DNA from: Sphingopyxis indica | GTDB taxonomy: Bacteria; Pseudomonadota; Alphaproteobacteria; Sphingomonadales; Sphingomonadaceae | Reading direction: 5' to 3' | Assembly (NCBI RefSeq): GCF_900188185.1 | Contig: NZ_FZPA01000017.1 | Coordinates: forward strand, 1-61,810 | Length of the DNA stretch: 61,810 nt | In this document: positions 45,401 through 52,839 of the stretch, piece after piece | How the letters are laid out: each line of letters begins with the position of its first letter | How positions within the stretch are numbered: position 1 is the stretch's first letter | The notes under the pieces: model-generated | Database searches by the model: none | The model's input: only the letters and a program-made list of their open reading frames with translations | What the model was told of the DNA's origin: nothing | Made by a program: the position numbers and the translations under genes

Positions 45401-45761
45401 TTGGGTCGATCGAGATGTGGATGCCGCGCGGATCGAACTGGCTGCTCTGGCCCGTGATTTCCTGCGGGCGGAAGGGCTAGCCCATGTTGCTGGTCGCGAG
45501 CAATCGCGCTTTGCGCTCGCCATCTTTATGTCGGACCCAAAGGGCGCCGGCGTCTTAAGACCGGAGGTCGAACTTGACGCAGGAGAGCTCGATCAAGCGC
45601 GGGCGATCGCCAATAGCCTCCGCGAAAGAATCTCTGCGGGCGTTTCCCGGGATGTGGCGATAGCTGCTGCTGCCGAACTGGCTTCACTTTTGGCGCAGGA
45701 AGACAAGGTTGCTGAGCCGGAGTCGAGTTCTCCGATCGTGGCGACGGGAGGAGTTTCGTGA
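42420..45761 (+). CDS. sspC: Large P-loop ATPase, SspC type
   Basis: A 1113-residue protein with one N-terminal P-loop ATPase domain: Walker A FTWTGPYGCGKSSLAV near residue 60 and Walker B TLLVIDEMGKLLEHA near 160. The remainder is long, mostly helical, and without motifs I know. It is co-translated with sspB and sspD through four-base overlaps. In SspABCD systems the ATPase is needed for DNA modification together with SspB and SspD. It differs from DndD, which is SMC-like; such a protein is instead encoded in the opposing operon. Confidence 0.8.
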   Translation: MSKTLSDITRVRRRFQRSIRVGDDAGVAEGFICTATAAQALETTIEHVSALGHGAFTWTGPYGCGKSSLAVVLAALLGPTGPSRDEALEVLPAELREQIVTKMGWEPQGWTTLSIVGSRSDASSVLTSALDEAGIKKGSGPIERLVAEAKRGIGTLLVIDEMGKLLEHAASEGGDAFFFQELAEAASRSDGHLVVVGVLHQAFDDYAYRLARETREDWLKIQGRYVDVPLNPTGEEQIELLSRAIECDTPPKAIAGISEVAKAIGGARGGSDAAERRLASCWPLGPVVACLLGPLSRRRFGQNQRSLFGFLGSAEPCGFQDFLSSTPVKGAAAYDCDWLWGYLRANLEPSIMASPDSHRWSLALDAIERSEVAGASKPELSVLRAVALLDLFRDRSGLVASTEILAAALPDLKEEEIVAALEELKRRSVVIFRRHLGGFTLYAGSDFDVEQALEEALGEVVGCDFSKLGGSGVLAPILAKREYHETGAMRWFEVDIATLADAQKRISSYQEGRGSSGLFLLLVNEDGESPAQVRRVLDGLEKEVGDRPIAIGLSSDSYMLRELSRELIALERVQASRPELKGDAVARREVASRLVRVAGELEDRIRHGFSTISWRIPALASDEIGIAGKVKDLSVIASRLAAELYSKAPRIRNELVNRTKPSSNAVAATRALMNAMISAADEPSLGIQKYPPEKGLYVSLLETTGLHAADRSGALSLREPKNDSANLHALWEEADQLVEKAGPDGIGLEKLFDGWQARPFGTKDGLLPILGLAYLLTRRDTLALYLDESFCSDISDLFVDRLLQEASSIRLRYSEISKRDAAILKEVAGVLEGLTGDEIVAAEPLLVGRKLVSLVMETPGWVRRTARLSPSARKVRDLAMTAHDPNKFMLDDIPSLVSSAGKPEQVARILKEGLNEISEAYPEMLASLEKDLLRELRVQGKQGLANLRARAERVTGITGNFRLDAFATRLSSFDGSMDVLEGLASLAANKPPRDWVDRDVDAARIELAALARDFLRAEGLAHVAGREQSRFALAIFMSDPKGAGVLRPEVELDAGELDQARAIANSLRERISAGVSRDVAIAAAAELASLLAQEDKVAEPESSSPIVATGGVS

Positions 45762-46591
45762 GTAGGCAACGACACGTCCTGGGCCTCTCGGGAGGCAGAG
45801 ATAGCGCCGCACTTGCTGTCCACATGGCCCAGACGCGGCCGGACATCGAGCTGGAGTACTTTTTCACGGACACGGGCAAGGAGCTGCCCGAGGTGTATGA
45901 GTACCTCGGTCGCCTGGAGGGTTTTCTAGGGAAGCCGATCGAGCGGCTTAATCCCGACCGCGACTTCGATTTTTGGCTCCGCCAATACAAGTCATTCCTA
46001 CCGAGCCCGCGGACCCGGTGGTGCACAAGGCAGTTGAAGATCCGTCCTTTCGAACAATGGCTCTGGCCTGCCCTGGATGACGGCGACGAGGTCGTGAGCT
46101 ACGTCGCGATAAGATCCGACGAGAACTACCGCGAGGGCTATTCCTCCACTCACCCCAACCTCTCGGTGTTGCTTCCTTTTAGGGAGGAAGGAGTCGACAA
46201 GGCGGGTGTGATTGACATCCTCGAGGCGAGCGGTCTCGGACTTCCTAGCTACTACGAGTGGCGGTCACGTTCGGGCTGTACCTTCTGCTTCTTCCAACAG
46301 AAGATTGAATGGGTCCGTCTGATGGAGCGTCACCCCGAGAGCTTCGAAGAGGCGAAATCCTACGAGAAGAATGCGATCGAACACGGTTCGCCCTTCACTT
46401 GGAGCCAAGGGGAATCCCTGGAAGATCTCGCGCGGCCAGAGCGCGTGGAACAGATTCGGGAAGAACACCGCAAGCGTCTGGAAAGGGCGAAGGCCAAGCG
46501 AGTCCGCAATCCGCTGCGATCAGACGATAGCGAGATTGATCTCGACGAGCTCTACGGGCAGGCGAAGGTCTGTCTGGCCTGCCACAAGTAA
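45758..46591 (+). CDS. sspD: PAPS-reductase-like Fe-S protein, SspD/DndC type
   Basis: A 277-residue adenine nucleotide alpha hydrolase (PP-loop) protein. The PP-loop is LGLSGGRDSAALA at the start, followed by YFFTDTGKELPEVYEYL. Cysteines that could hold a [4Fe-4S] cluster are in RWCTRQLKIRP and SGCTFCFFQQKIEW, and a further CxxC (VCLACHK) ends the protein. It activates the DNA phosphate or carries sulfur from SspA in phosphorothioation. It starts with GTG, overlapping the sspC stop. The operon ends here, 49 bases from the convergent helicase gene. Confidence 0.85.
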   Translation: MSRQRHVLGLSGGRDSAALAVHMAQTRPDIELEYFFTDTGKELPEVYEYLGRLEGFLGKPIERLNPDRDFDFWLRQYKSFLPSPRTRWCTRQLKIRPFEQWLWPALDDGDEVVSYVAIRSDENYREGYSSTHPNLSVLLPFREEGVDKAGVIDILEASGLGLPSYYEWRSRSGCTFCFFQQKIEWVRLMERHPESFEEAKSYEKNAIEHGSPFTWSQGESLEDLARPERVEQIREEHRKRLERAKAKRVRNPLRSDDSEIDLDELYGQAKVCLACHK

Positions 46592-46640
46592 GAAGACCCG
46601 AGAACAAGCCACTTCGTGTATCGCGAAGCGAAGTCGAGGT

Positions 46641-48800
46641 TCAGATCACGTGCTCGAGATCGTAGGCCGTAAGGATCGGCCGCAGAACCTGATAAGCTTC
46701 TGCGCTGTTCAGGGAGAGGTTTGAAAATTCGGCGACCCGCTTGAGTTCGGATTTTACCAGCTTACGTGCATGCCCCGCCGCATCTTCGTAGCCCTCGGGC
46801 AGGACTACGATGAAATCATGGATGGTAGCGCTGTCCTTGCCGGGTGACTTGCGCAGGATGCGCCCACGCCGCTGGATGAACTGCCGGGGGTCTCGAGAAC
46901 TCGCAAGGATGTACGCGGTGCTGCAGGCCGGTACATCGATGCCCTCGTCGAGGCACTTGATAGCGACCATTGCATCGATCAGGCCAAACTTGAAATTGGT
47001 GAGGATCGAGTCCCGCTCCCGACGCGGCTCTCTCGATGTGAAACGCGAGATGCGCCAGCCAAGCCGGTCGAGTTGCTGACTCACGACTTCGATCTGTCGC
47101 CCCTCGAGAATCTCGTCCTCTTCATCGGCGGGATCGGTCTCGACCGTGCCATCCCCGCAATAGAACAGCGTATGGTTCTGTGGCCGCTTACCCGCCAGCA
47201 CGCTTTCAAGAGCCGGCAGCTTGTTCGCCGCCGACGCTATGACGCGGGCCCTCCGCATCAAAAGGGCCGTCAGACCTTGGCTTGGCTTGGAACCAGCCGA
47301 CTTCTCCCGAGCGAAATGTCTGGCAATTTCATTGGAGAGATCGGCGAATTCGTTCGCTTCGTCGAGCGTGAGCTCCACGATGTGCGGGTGGTACTCATAC
47401 GGGGTAAGAACCTCGTCCTCGATCGCCTGCCGTAGGGTGTAGCTGAAGACTATGTCTCCATAGTATTCTGTGAGGCGCCGGTTACGCTCCTCATCGAGAT
47501 AGTGGTGAGGAGTGGCCGAAAGGCCGATCCTATACTTTGCGTTTTGCGGCAGGAAACCGGCATAGCTTTCGGACGAATGGTGGTGACACTCGTCGCCAAT
47601 CCATAGGAACCGGTTTTCCGGTATTCTTGAGATTGCGCTCTGGAACTCCGGAGATTTCATCGTTCGGTTCACGACCACGATCGCTGCAAAGTTGATCGCC
47701 GCCATTTCGACATCGTGGATGGTCTGGCGAAGATCGTCTTCCCATTCCGTCTTTGAGACGTAGCAGCGGATCGGCTCGATCCCAAAGATTTCGAGTATCT
47801 CGCACCATTGGTCGGCGAGGTTCTGGTAGGGCACGGCGATTACAACGGTCAGACCGGGAATGCTCTTGGCCAGCTGTACTACGGCGTAGCAAGCAGTAAT
47901 GGTTTTGCCTGCACCGGTGGCTAGATCGAAGACGCCTACGAACGCGCCTTTCTCGCGCCAGGCATTGAGTGCGTCCCTTTGGTGGGCGCGTATCTCGAAC
48001 TTGTTGCCGCCGATCATCTCGGGGAGCCTCGGTCCTCTTTCCTTGGGAGTTACGTCAAATTCGTCTTCCTGACTTTTGAGCCGTTTCAGAATGGCGAGTT
48101 CACGCGCAGGATCTGGTGGGGCATCCATTCGCTCGGCCACTTCGAGAAGGCGGTCTTCGAGCGCGGTGGGAACGTCGATGACCGCCGTACCGCGACTTTT
48201 GTTCTCCCAGAGGCGCTCGAATGCCGCCCGATGTTCGGAGAAGTAGGGTTCGAGTTCGAGCTTCCAGGTGGGGAAGACGTCTATCGATTCGTAGTTGTGG
48301 GTCGGGAGCAGGGCCTGAGCGCTTTCGTTCGCTGACCCCGCGAAGACGAATGCATCGCCCGCCTCGTCGGTGATAATCCCGACCTTGTCGTGATACATTC
48401 CGTGTGGCCGGAGCGCCACGCGTATGTCCAGCCTTCCCTCGGCCACAAGCCACGCCAAGGTCTGGAAACGCTGTTCGAATACCTCCCCTTGCGCTTCCTC
48501 GATCGCGGCGAGGAACTGCTCGCCGATCTCCTCCGAGATCCGCTTCTGGTCTTCGCCCCGCTTTATAGCGGCGATGTCGCGAGCATCGGTAAACGCCCCG
48601 ACGATGAGGCGCATTCTTCCACCGTTCGCGGTGAAGGTGCTGAGCGCTTGGGCAGCGTATGTGATCGTTGAGCTCGAGAAAAAGCCCACGGCCCGGTCGT
48701 AGCGAACCGCGGCAGACAGCGCGGGGAAATAGAAATCCTCCAGGATGTTGTCCCGGTCGGATTTGTAGACCCCCTTGGCCTGGATGTTCCTTAGCGCCAT
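46641..48800 (-). CDS. Superfamily 2 helicase with N-terminal phospholipase D-like domain
   Basis: A 719-residue fusion. The PLD-like half has YHDKVGIITDEAGDAFVFAGSANES (HxK then GSxN; residues about 135-160), the HKD arrangement of PLD-type nucleases. The helicase half shows motif I DLATGAGKTITA, DEAD-type WIGDECHHH, GLSATPHH and the motif VI region QFIQRRGRILRK. One HKD copy is present, so a dimer may form the nuclease site. It is last in an operon with a DndD-like ATPase and a Dnd-associated protein, and is the best candidate for the DNA-destroying part of the defence. It lies in the place of the restriction genes in Dnd/Ssp systems. Confidence 0.82.
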   Translation of the reverse strand: MALRNIQAKGVYKSDRDNILEDFYFPALSAAVRYDRAVGFFSSSTITYAAQALSTFTANGGRMRLIVGAFTDARDIAAIKRGEDQKRISEEIGEQFLAAIEEAQGEVFEQRFQTLAWLVAEGRLDIRVALRPHGMYHDKVGIITDEAGDAFVFAGSANESAQALLPTHNYESIDVFPTWKLELEPYFSEHRAAFERLWENKSRGTAVIDVPTALEDRLLEVAERMDAPPDPARELAILKRLKSQEDEFDVTPKERGPRLPEMIGGNKFEIRAHQRDALNAWREKGAFVGVFDLATGAGKTITACYAVVQLAKSIPGLTVVIAVPYQNLADQWCEILEIFGIEPIRCYVSKTEWEDDLRQTIHDVEMAAINFAAIVVVNRTMKSPEFQSAISRIPENRFLWIGDECHHHSSESYAGFLPQNAKYRIGLSATPHHYLDEERNRRLTEYYGDIVFSYTLRQAIEDEVLTPYEYHPHIVELTLDEANEFADLSNEIARHFAREKSAGSKPSQGLTALLMRRARVIASAANKLPALESVLAGKRPQNHTLFYCGDGTVETDPADEEDEILEGRQIEVVSQQLDRLGWRISRFTSREPRRERDSILTNFKFGLIDAMVAIKCLDEGIDVPACSTAYILASSRDPRQFIQRRGRILRKSPGKDSATIHDFIVVLPEGYEDAAGHARKLVKSELKRVAEFSNLSLNSAEAYQVLRPILTAYDLEHVI

Positions 48801-48808
48801 CGAGCGCC

Positions 48809-49282
48809 TCAGAATGATATTGCTGCTAGATCCGGCTCCGCCTGAGCGGGCACGAGATAGCCTCGTTCCCGCAGCATGCTCATCAAGGCCCTGTCAGGAT
48901 ATTCCCCGCCTTCACGCAGAAGGTGGTCTTTGATGATGGCAAGGCCCCCGTTGGCATACTCTTCGAAGATCTCGGCGCAGCGCCCCTCTTCCCCCTCGCG
49001 AAGGATGTCGGGATCCTCGGTCTCGGCAAGCGCGATCAGGTAGATGAGATTCTCTGCGTCGCCGCGCTCGAACTGTTGATAAGAGACGTCTTCGACACCC
49101 TGCGAGCGATCGAGCGGGAGACGCCGCTTCTCCGAAAATCCAAGAAGAGCTGCAAAGCAGAGCAACTCACGGATAGTCGGGAAGAGCCTCCTTTCGGAAC
49201 CAGGAAGCGGTATGGCGGCCAGCTTCTGGACATACTCCTCGTAGATCTTGGATCGGTTGATGTTTGGTGCTCTGGCGGTCAT
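48809..49282 (-). CDS. DNA phosphorothioation-associated small protein (dnd_assoc_4-like)
   Basis: A 157-residue protein. The pattern FPTIRELLCFAALLGFSEKRRLPLDRS, followed by FERGDAENLIYLIALAETEDPDIL and CAEIFEEYANGGLAIIKDHLL, matches my recollection of the Dnd-associated family 4 found beside phosphorothioation genes. No catalytic motif is visible. It probably adapts the DndD-like ATPase to the helicase, between which it is encoded; it overlaps the ATPase gene by four bases and ends eight bases before the helicase start. Confidence 0.65.
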   Translation of the reverse strand: MTARAPNINRSKIYEEYVQKLAAIPLPGSERRLFPTIRELLCFAALLGFSEKRRLPLDRSQGVEDVSYQQFERGDAENLIYLIALAETEDPDILREGEEGRCAEIFEEYANGGLAIIKDHLLREGGEYPDRALMSMLRERGYLVPAQAEPDLAAISF

Positions 49283-51300
49283 CGAACGATCTCCTCGATC
49301 CGTGTGCCATCGGCCTCTTGGTCGAACAGAGCAACGGCATAGTCTTTCCCGTTGAACTGACGGGTCTCGCCTTTCTTCCCTTCTCCGGAAGCACGGTTGG
49401 TCCGGACGAGGACGTATTCCTTCCCGACTCTCGCGCGCAGCACGTCGATCACTGCCTTGTTGGCCTGCGAGCCCGAGACCATCAGTACCACCTGACTGGC
49501 CATGCGTGGCACATGCTCGCCCGTGGTCTCGCGATAGCTGTCATCGAGCTGGCCGAAGGGCGAGTCGAGAACGAGGGGGGCGACCGTGCCTCGCAGCAGT
49601 CGGTGATCCTTCGCGTTCTGACGAAGCCGGGCGTACTCGACCAGGGCAGCGGTGAATGCGAGACCGAGTAGCTGGTTTTCACCACTGGATTTGGGGAGCT
49701 GCGTTCCCTCTTCATTGACGAGGGCCACTGCGTATTCGTCGGTCAGTCTCAGCTTAAAGCTTTTCCGGGTGGTGGCCTGAAGGACCTTGCTGATCTGCGA
49801 GCGAAGGATCTTTCGAGCGTCTTCCTCTTCTTCGACGAGCTCAGCTTCGAGCCGCTCCTTGAGCCGTTCGCACAGCTCGTGACGTCGGACAAAGATTCTC
49901 GCATCCTCGTCGTTCTCGAGCAGCTTGTTGAGTTCGCGCTCCTTGTTCGCCTTGGACGCCTCGGAACTGCGGAGATTGTTTTCGAGTGCGCCGATCTGGC
50001 GGTTTATCCCATCGAGTTCGCTTCGCAGCTCATTACGACGCCGCTCGCGTTCGGCGATCTCATCGAAATCGATACCAGAGAGCTTGTCGGAGATTTCCCC
50101 TAGTTCAGCTTCAATGGCGCTGATTTCCTGTCGAGCTTCGGCGAGTCGCTTGTTGGCGGCATCCAGCCGGCCTGGCGCTTTTTCCCTTTCCCGCTTGAGT
50201 TCTTTTAGGGTGGAGCGCACGCTCGAAAGCCGACTCCGCAACGTCTTGTTCGCTGCCTTCTGAAGGAGACTTCGAACCTTCTCATATTCAGTCGAGCCCT
50301 TTTTCAGCTCGGTCCCGCAGATGCATTCTTCCATCTCGAGAATGTCCTGAACGAACTCTTCGTTGTAGGGCGAAGGTATGCGGCCTTTCACATCCTGAGC
50401 CTCGAGGTGGTCGAATGTCTTCTCGGTAATGCGAGAAGAGACGAGGAAGCGGCCATTGTCGCCTAGCCACTTCAGCAACTCGTCTTGCGCGCTTGCCGCT
50501 CTGGTGATCGCGCGCTTGAGCGAGTTGTTCGCCCGGTCGCGGCTGGCCTGGAGTTCTCGTGCAGCCGCCGAGTTGCGCAACTTAGCTTCGATGTCGGCGA
50601 TCTGTTGCTGCTTCTGCTCCGCTTGCCCTTTTAGTCCATCGAGTGCTTCCCTGCCGCTCTTAAGCTGTTCCGTAAGCCGGTCGATCTCATTCGAGAGGAC
50701 TTCGATCTGGTCGGTCGCTTTGGCTTTAGGCATTTGCCGCCGATAGTACGCAGCCGTCTCTTCAAGATCCTCGATCGCGGTCTCGATTAGATTGCAGCCG
50801 AGGATATCCTGGACTGCCTTGCGGATTCCGCGCCGGTTCTCCTCGCCGAGGAAGACCTCGGCATGTTCACCGTCGAAAAGAAAGTGTCCCGCCATGGTCT
50901 TCGGTATGACTGTGTTGATGAAGCTATCGGGGTTGTCGATCGAAACGCTGTGGCCATCATCGATCCGCATGATTGAGAACTCACGACCGCCCATGGTGCC
51001 GTTGCCATGGAAGCGGCGGGCACGATAACGCTTGTCGTTGTGCTCGAAGAGGACTTCTACATAACACGAATCTCTCCCTGCGGCCTTGGCGTCGTGGTTG
51101 ACGAGGTCTTGCTTGCGTTCAAACTTGGCAGTGGTCGTGCCGTAAAAGCACCAAAGCATCGCGTTTAGAAGCGTGGTCTTTCCGACGCCGTTCTCCGCGT
51201 GAATCAGAGTAACGTTTTCATCCGGATCCATCGAGAATTCGATGGTATGCTCACCATGGAAGCAGCGAAAATCCTTCAGGGTGATTTCATCGAGCCACAT
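49279..51300 (-). CDS. DndD-like SMC/Rad50-type ATPase
   Basis: A 673-residue ABC-type ATPase with a coiled coil. Head: LKDFRCFHGEHTIEF and Walker A HAENGVGKTTLLNAMLW near residue 35. Long coiled-coil arms (about 180-270 and 360-490) meet at a CICG turn near residue 335 that resembles a small zinc hook. The C-terminal head has the signature KSSGENQLLGLAF and Walker B APLVLDSPFGQLDD. It resembles DndD, yet the modification ATPase here is SspC, so this copy probably senses or scans DNA for the restriction step. It follows a 60-residue ORF by two bases. Confidence 0.82.
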   Translation of the reverse strand: MWLDEITLKDFRCFHGEHTIEFSMDPDENVTLIHAENGVGKTTLLNAMLWCFYGTTTAKFERKQDLVNHDAKAAGRDSCYVEVLFEHNDKRYRARRFHGNGTMGGREFSIMRIDDGHSVSIDNPDSFINTVIPKTMAGHFLFDGEHAEVFLGEENRRGIRKAVQDILGCNLIETAIEDLEETAAYYRRQMPKAKATDQIEVLSNEIDRLTEQLKSGREALDGLKGQAEQKQQQIADIEAKLRNSAAARELQASRDRANNSLKRAITRAASAQDELLKWLGDNGRFLVSSRITEKTFDHLEAQDVKGRIPSPYNEEFVQDILEMEECICGTELKKGSTEYEKVRSLLQKAANKTLRSRLSSVRSTLKELKREREKAPGRLDAANKRLAEARQEISAIEAELGEISDKLSGIDFDEIAERERRRNELRSELDGINRQIGALENNLRSSEASKANKERELNKLLENDEDARIFVRRHELCERLKERLEAELVEEEEDARKILRSQISKVLQATTRKSFKLRLTDEYAVALVNEEGTQLPKSSGENQLLGLAFTAALVEYARLRQNAKDHRLLRGTVAPLVLDSPFGQLDDSYRETTGEHVPRMASQVVLMVSGSQANKAVIDVLRARVGKEYVLVRTNRASGEGKKGETRQFNGKDYAVALFDQEADGTRIEEIVR

Positions 51301-51302
51301 GA

Positions 51303-51485
51303 TTAGTCTCCTCCCAACGGAGTGGCGCGATCGATGATGTCACGAAGGCGCCGGCGTCGCTCGCTGTCCTTGTTCCGGTTTTCGAAGTAGAATTCGCGCT
51401 GCAGCTCTACGATTTCCGCGATCACGCGGTTCTCTAGTTCTTCGCTTCCATCCGATTGCGTCTCGGCCGCGTCGCCATCCTGCAT
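51303..51485 (-). CDS. Small acidic/basic helical protein at the head of the restriction operon
   Basis: A 60-residue ORF: MQDGDAAETQSDGSEELEN followed by a basic helical part (REFYFENRNKDSERRRRLRDIID). GAG lies four bases before the ATG, and only two bases separate its TAA from the ATG of the DndD-like gene, so translation is probably coupled. No family is recognised. It could be a subunit or inhibitor of the nuclease complex; it could also be a leader that sets translation of the ATPase. Confidence 0.55.
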   Translation of the reverse strand: MQDGDAAETQSDGSEELENRVIAEIVELQREFYFENRNKDSERRRRLRDIIDRATPLGGD

Positions 51486-52193
51486 TTCTCGTCATCCCCC
51501 AGAAGCGGTCTTGGCGCTACATGTGTCACCAATCTATCGATCTGGTAAATAGGGAAATACAGCCGCTCAACACTTGGGGGGGCAAATACGATCGCCGTTC
51601 CGATCTCCTTCATCCTCAAAGTGCCAGTTGTCCTTCGTTCGTGTTGCAACGGTACGGCTCTGATCTCTTCGTACCGACTAGCCCGCGACATCCATCAGAT
51701 CCCGTCGCAGCCATCGTCGAGCAGCTTACGACCATCTGGGGCTGTGAGGTCTCGTCGAAGCTTGAGATTGATATGGAAGTGCCCGGCGGCCTTGGCCGAT
51801 ACAAAGCACTGAACATTATGGAGAAAGTGGTAGTACTCGGCCTCATCGACAACGACATCGGCCAACCGTGATAATCAGACGGTGTGAGCGCAAGCGCCGC
51901 GCTAGCAAGTTGGCCGATCAGCCAAATAGCGCTCCACCTTTTCCACCGTTCGGCGACGCGGCCTCCGGCCAGCTCGTAGGTCAAGCACGAAGCGTGGATC
52001 GCCAACCGCGCGACGACCGAACCGTGTCGCCGACATGTGCGATTCCTTCAGGTGTCGCTCAATGCGATCCAGCAATTTCATGGCCTTCCTCGACTCACTC
52101 AGTACTTGTGTTCCTGGTTTGTTCTTAGTAGGAAGGTTCCATCCAGTCTAGGAGATTTCCTTCTCTCCTCAGACCGTCAGAAGGAACGACACG
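51486..52193. other. Intergenic region between the divergent restriction operon and S24 repressor
   Basis: Some 700 bases with frames of 60-130 codons on both strands, none with a known family or good start. It must hold the promoters for the minus-strand restriction operon and the S24 gene. I did not see a full CACTGG-N9-CCAGTG site. A weak repeat AGGAGA/TCTCCT lies at 52150-52169 upstream of the S24 gene. A decayed gene is possible. Confidence 0.45.
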
Positions 52194-52829
52194 ATGGAAC
52201 GCGTCAGAGAGGAGCTCGATCGCCTGATCCAGCAGCGACGGCTCGGATATTCTTCGATCTCGCGGATGATCGGAAGAAACTCGTCCTACATTCAGCAGTT
52301 CATCAAGCGCGGCTCGCCTCGAAAGCTGGATGACGATGACCGGCGCACGCTTGCCAGCTTCTTCGGGGTCGACGAGCAAGTGCTTGGCGGACCGCCTGCA
52401 CCCATGCGTGACGGGTTGATCGAGATACCCGTGCTCAATGTCGATGCGTCGGCAGGCTACGGAGCGATTGCCGAAAGCGAGACCGCCCATACCCGCTTCG
52501 GTTTCGACGAACGCTGGCTTGCCCGGCTGACCCGGGCAAAGAGTGCCAGCCTTTCGATCATCCATGTCCTGGGCGACTCCATGGAGCCGACACTCAGCGA
52601 TGGCGACGAAGTGCTCGTCGATGCGTCGGACCAGGGTTCGCGGCTACGTGACGGCATCTACGTCCTGCGCGCCGACGATGCGCTGGTGGTCAAGCGCGTG
52701 ACACTCAAGCCAGGTGGCCGCAAGATCACGATTAGCAGCGATAATTCGGCCTATCCCAGCTGGGATGATGTCGACCGGTCCGAGATTCAGGTGGTCGGCC
52801 GTGTCATCTGGTTCGGGCGCGCGGTCTGA
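52194..52829 (+). CDS. S24/LexA-like phage-type repressor
   Basis: A 211-residue protein: an N-terminal HTH (SSISRMIGRNSSYIQQFIKRGSPRKL, residues about 20-46) and a C-terminal S24 autopeptidase domain with the Ser in VLGDSMEPTLSDGDEVLVD and the Lys in ALVVKRVTL. The self-cleavage site is expected between them, around ASAGYGA. AAGGA precedes the ATG. Such proteins link operons to RecA/DNA damage. Its place next to the restriction operon, divergent from it, makes it a candidate regulator of that operon. Confidence 0.85.
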   Translation: MERVREELDRLIQQRRLGYSSISRMIGRNSSYIQQFIKRGSPRKLDDDDRRTLASFFGVDEQVLGGPPAPMRDGLIEIPVLNVDASAGYGAIAESETAHTRFGFDERWLARLTRAKSASLSIIHVLGDSMEPTLSDGDEVLVDASDQGSRLRDGIYVLRADDALVVKRVTLKPGGRKITISSDNSAYPSWDDVDRSEIQVVGRVIWFGRAV

Positions 52830-52839
52830 TCCGACCTGA

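Noticed and set aside
46592..46640. Terminator between sspD and the helicase gene
   Set aside because: ACTTCG/CGAAGT can pair, but the stem is short and there is no T tract in either direction.
40175..51485. Classical dndABCDE cluster
   Set aside because: No DndB or DndE-like protein; the DUF4007 protein and large SspC-like ATPase point to the Ssp type, with only the second operon having Dnd-like members.
52150..52169. AGGAGA/TCTCCT repeat as S24 operator
   Set aside because: Only six-base purine-rich arms; likely chance and not enough for a separate call.
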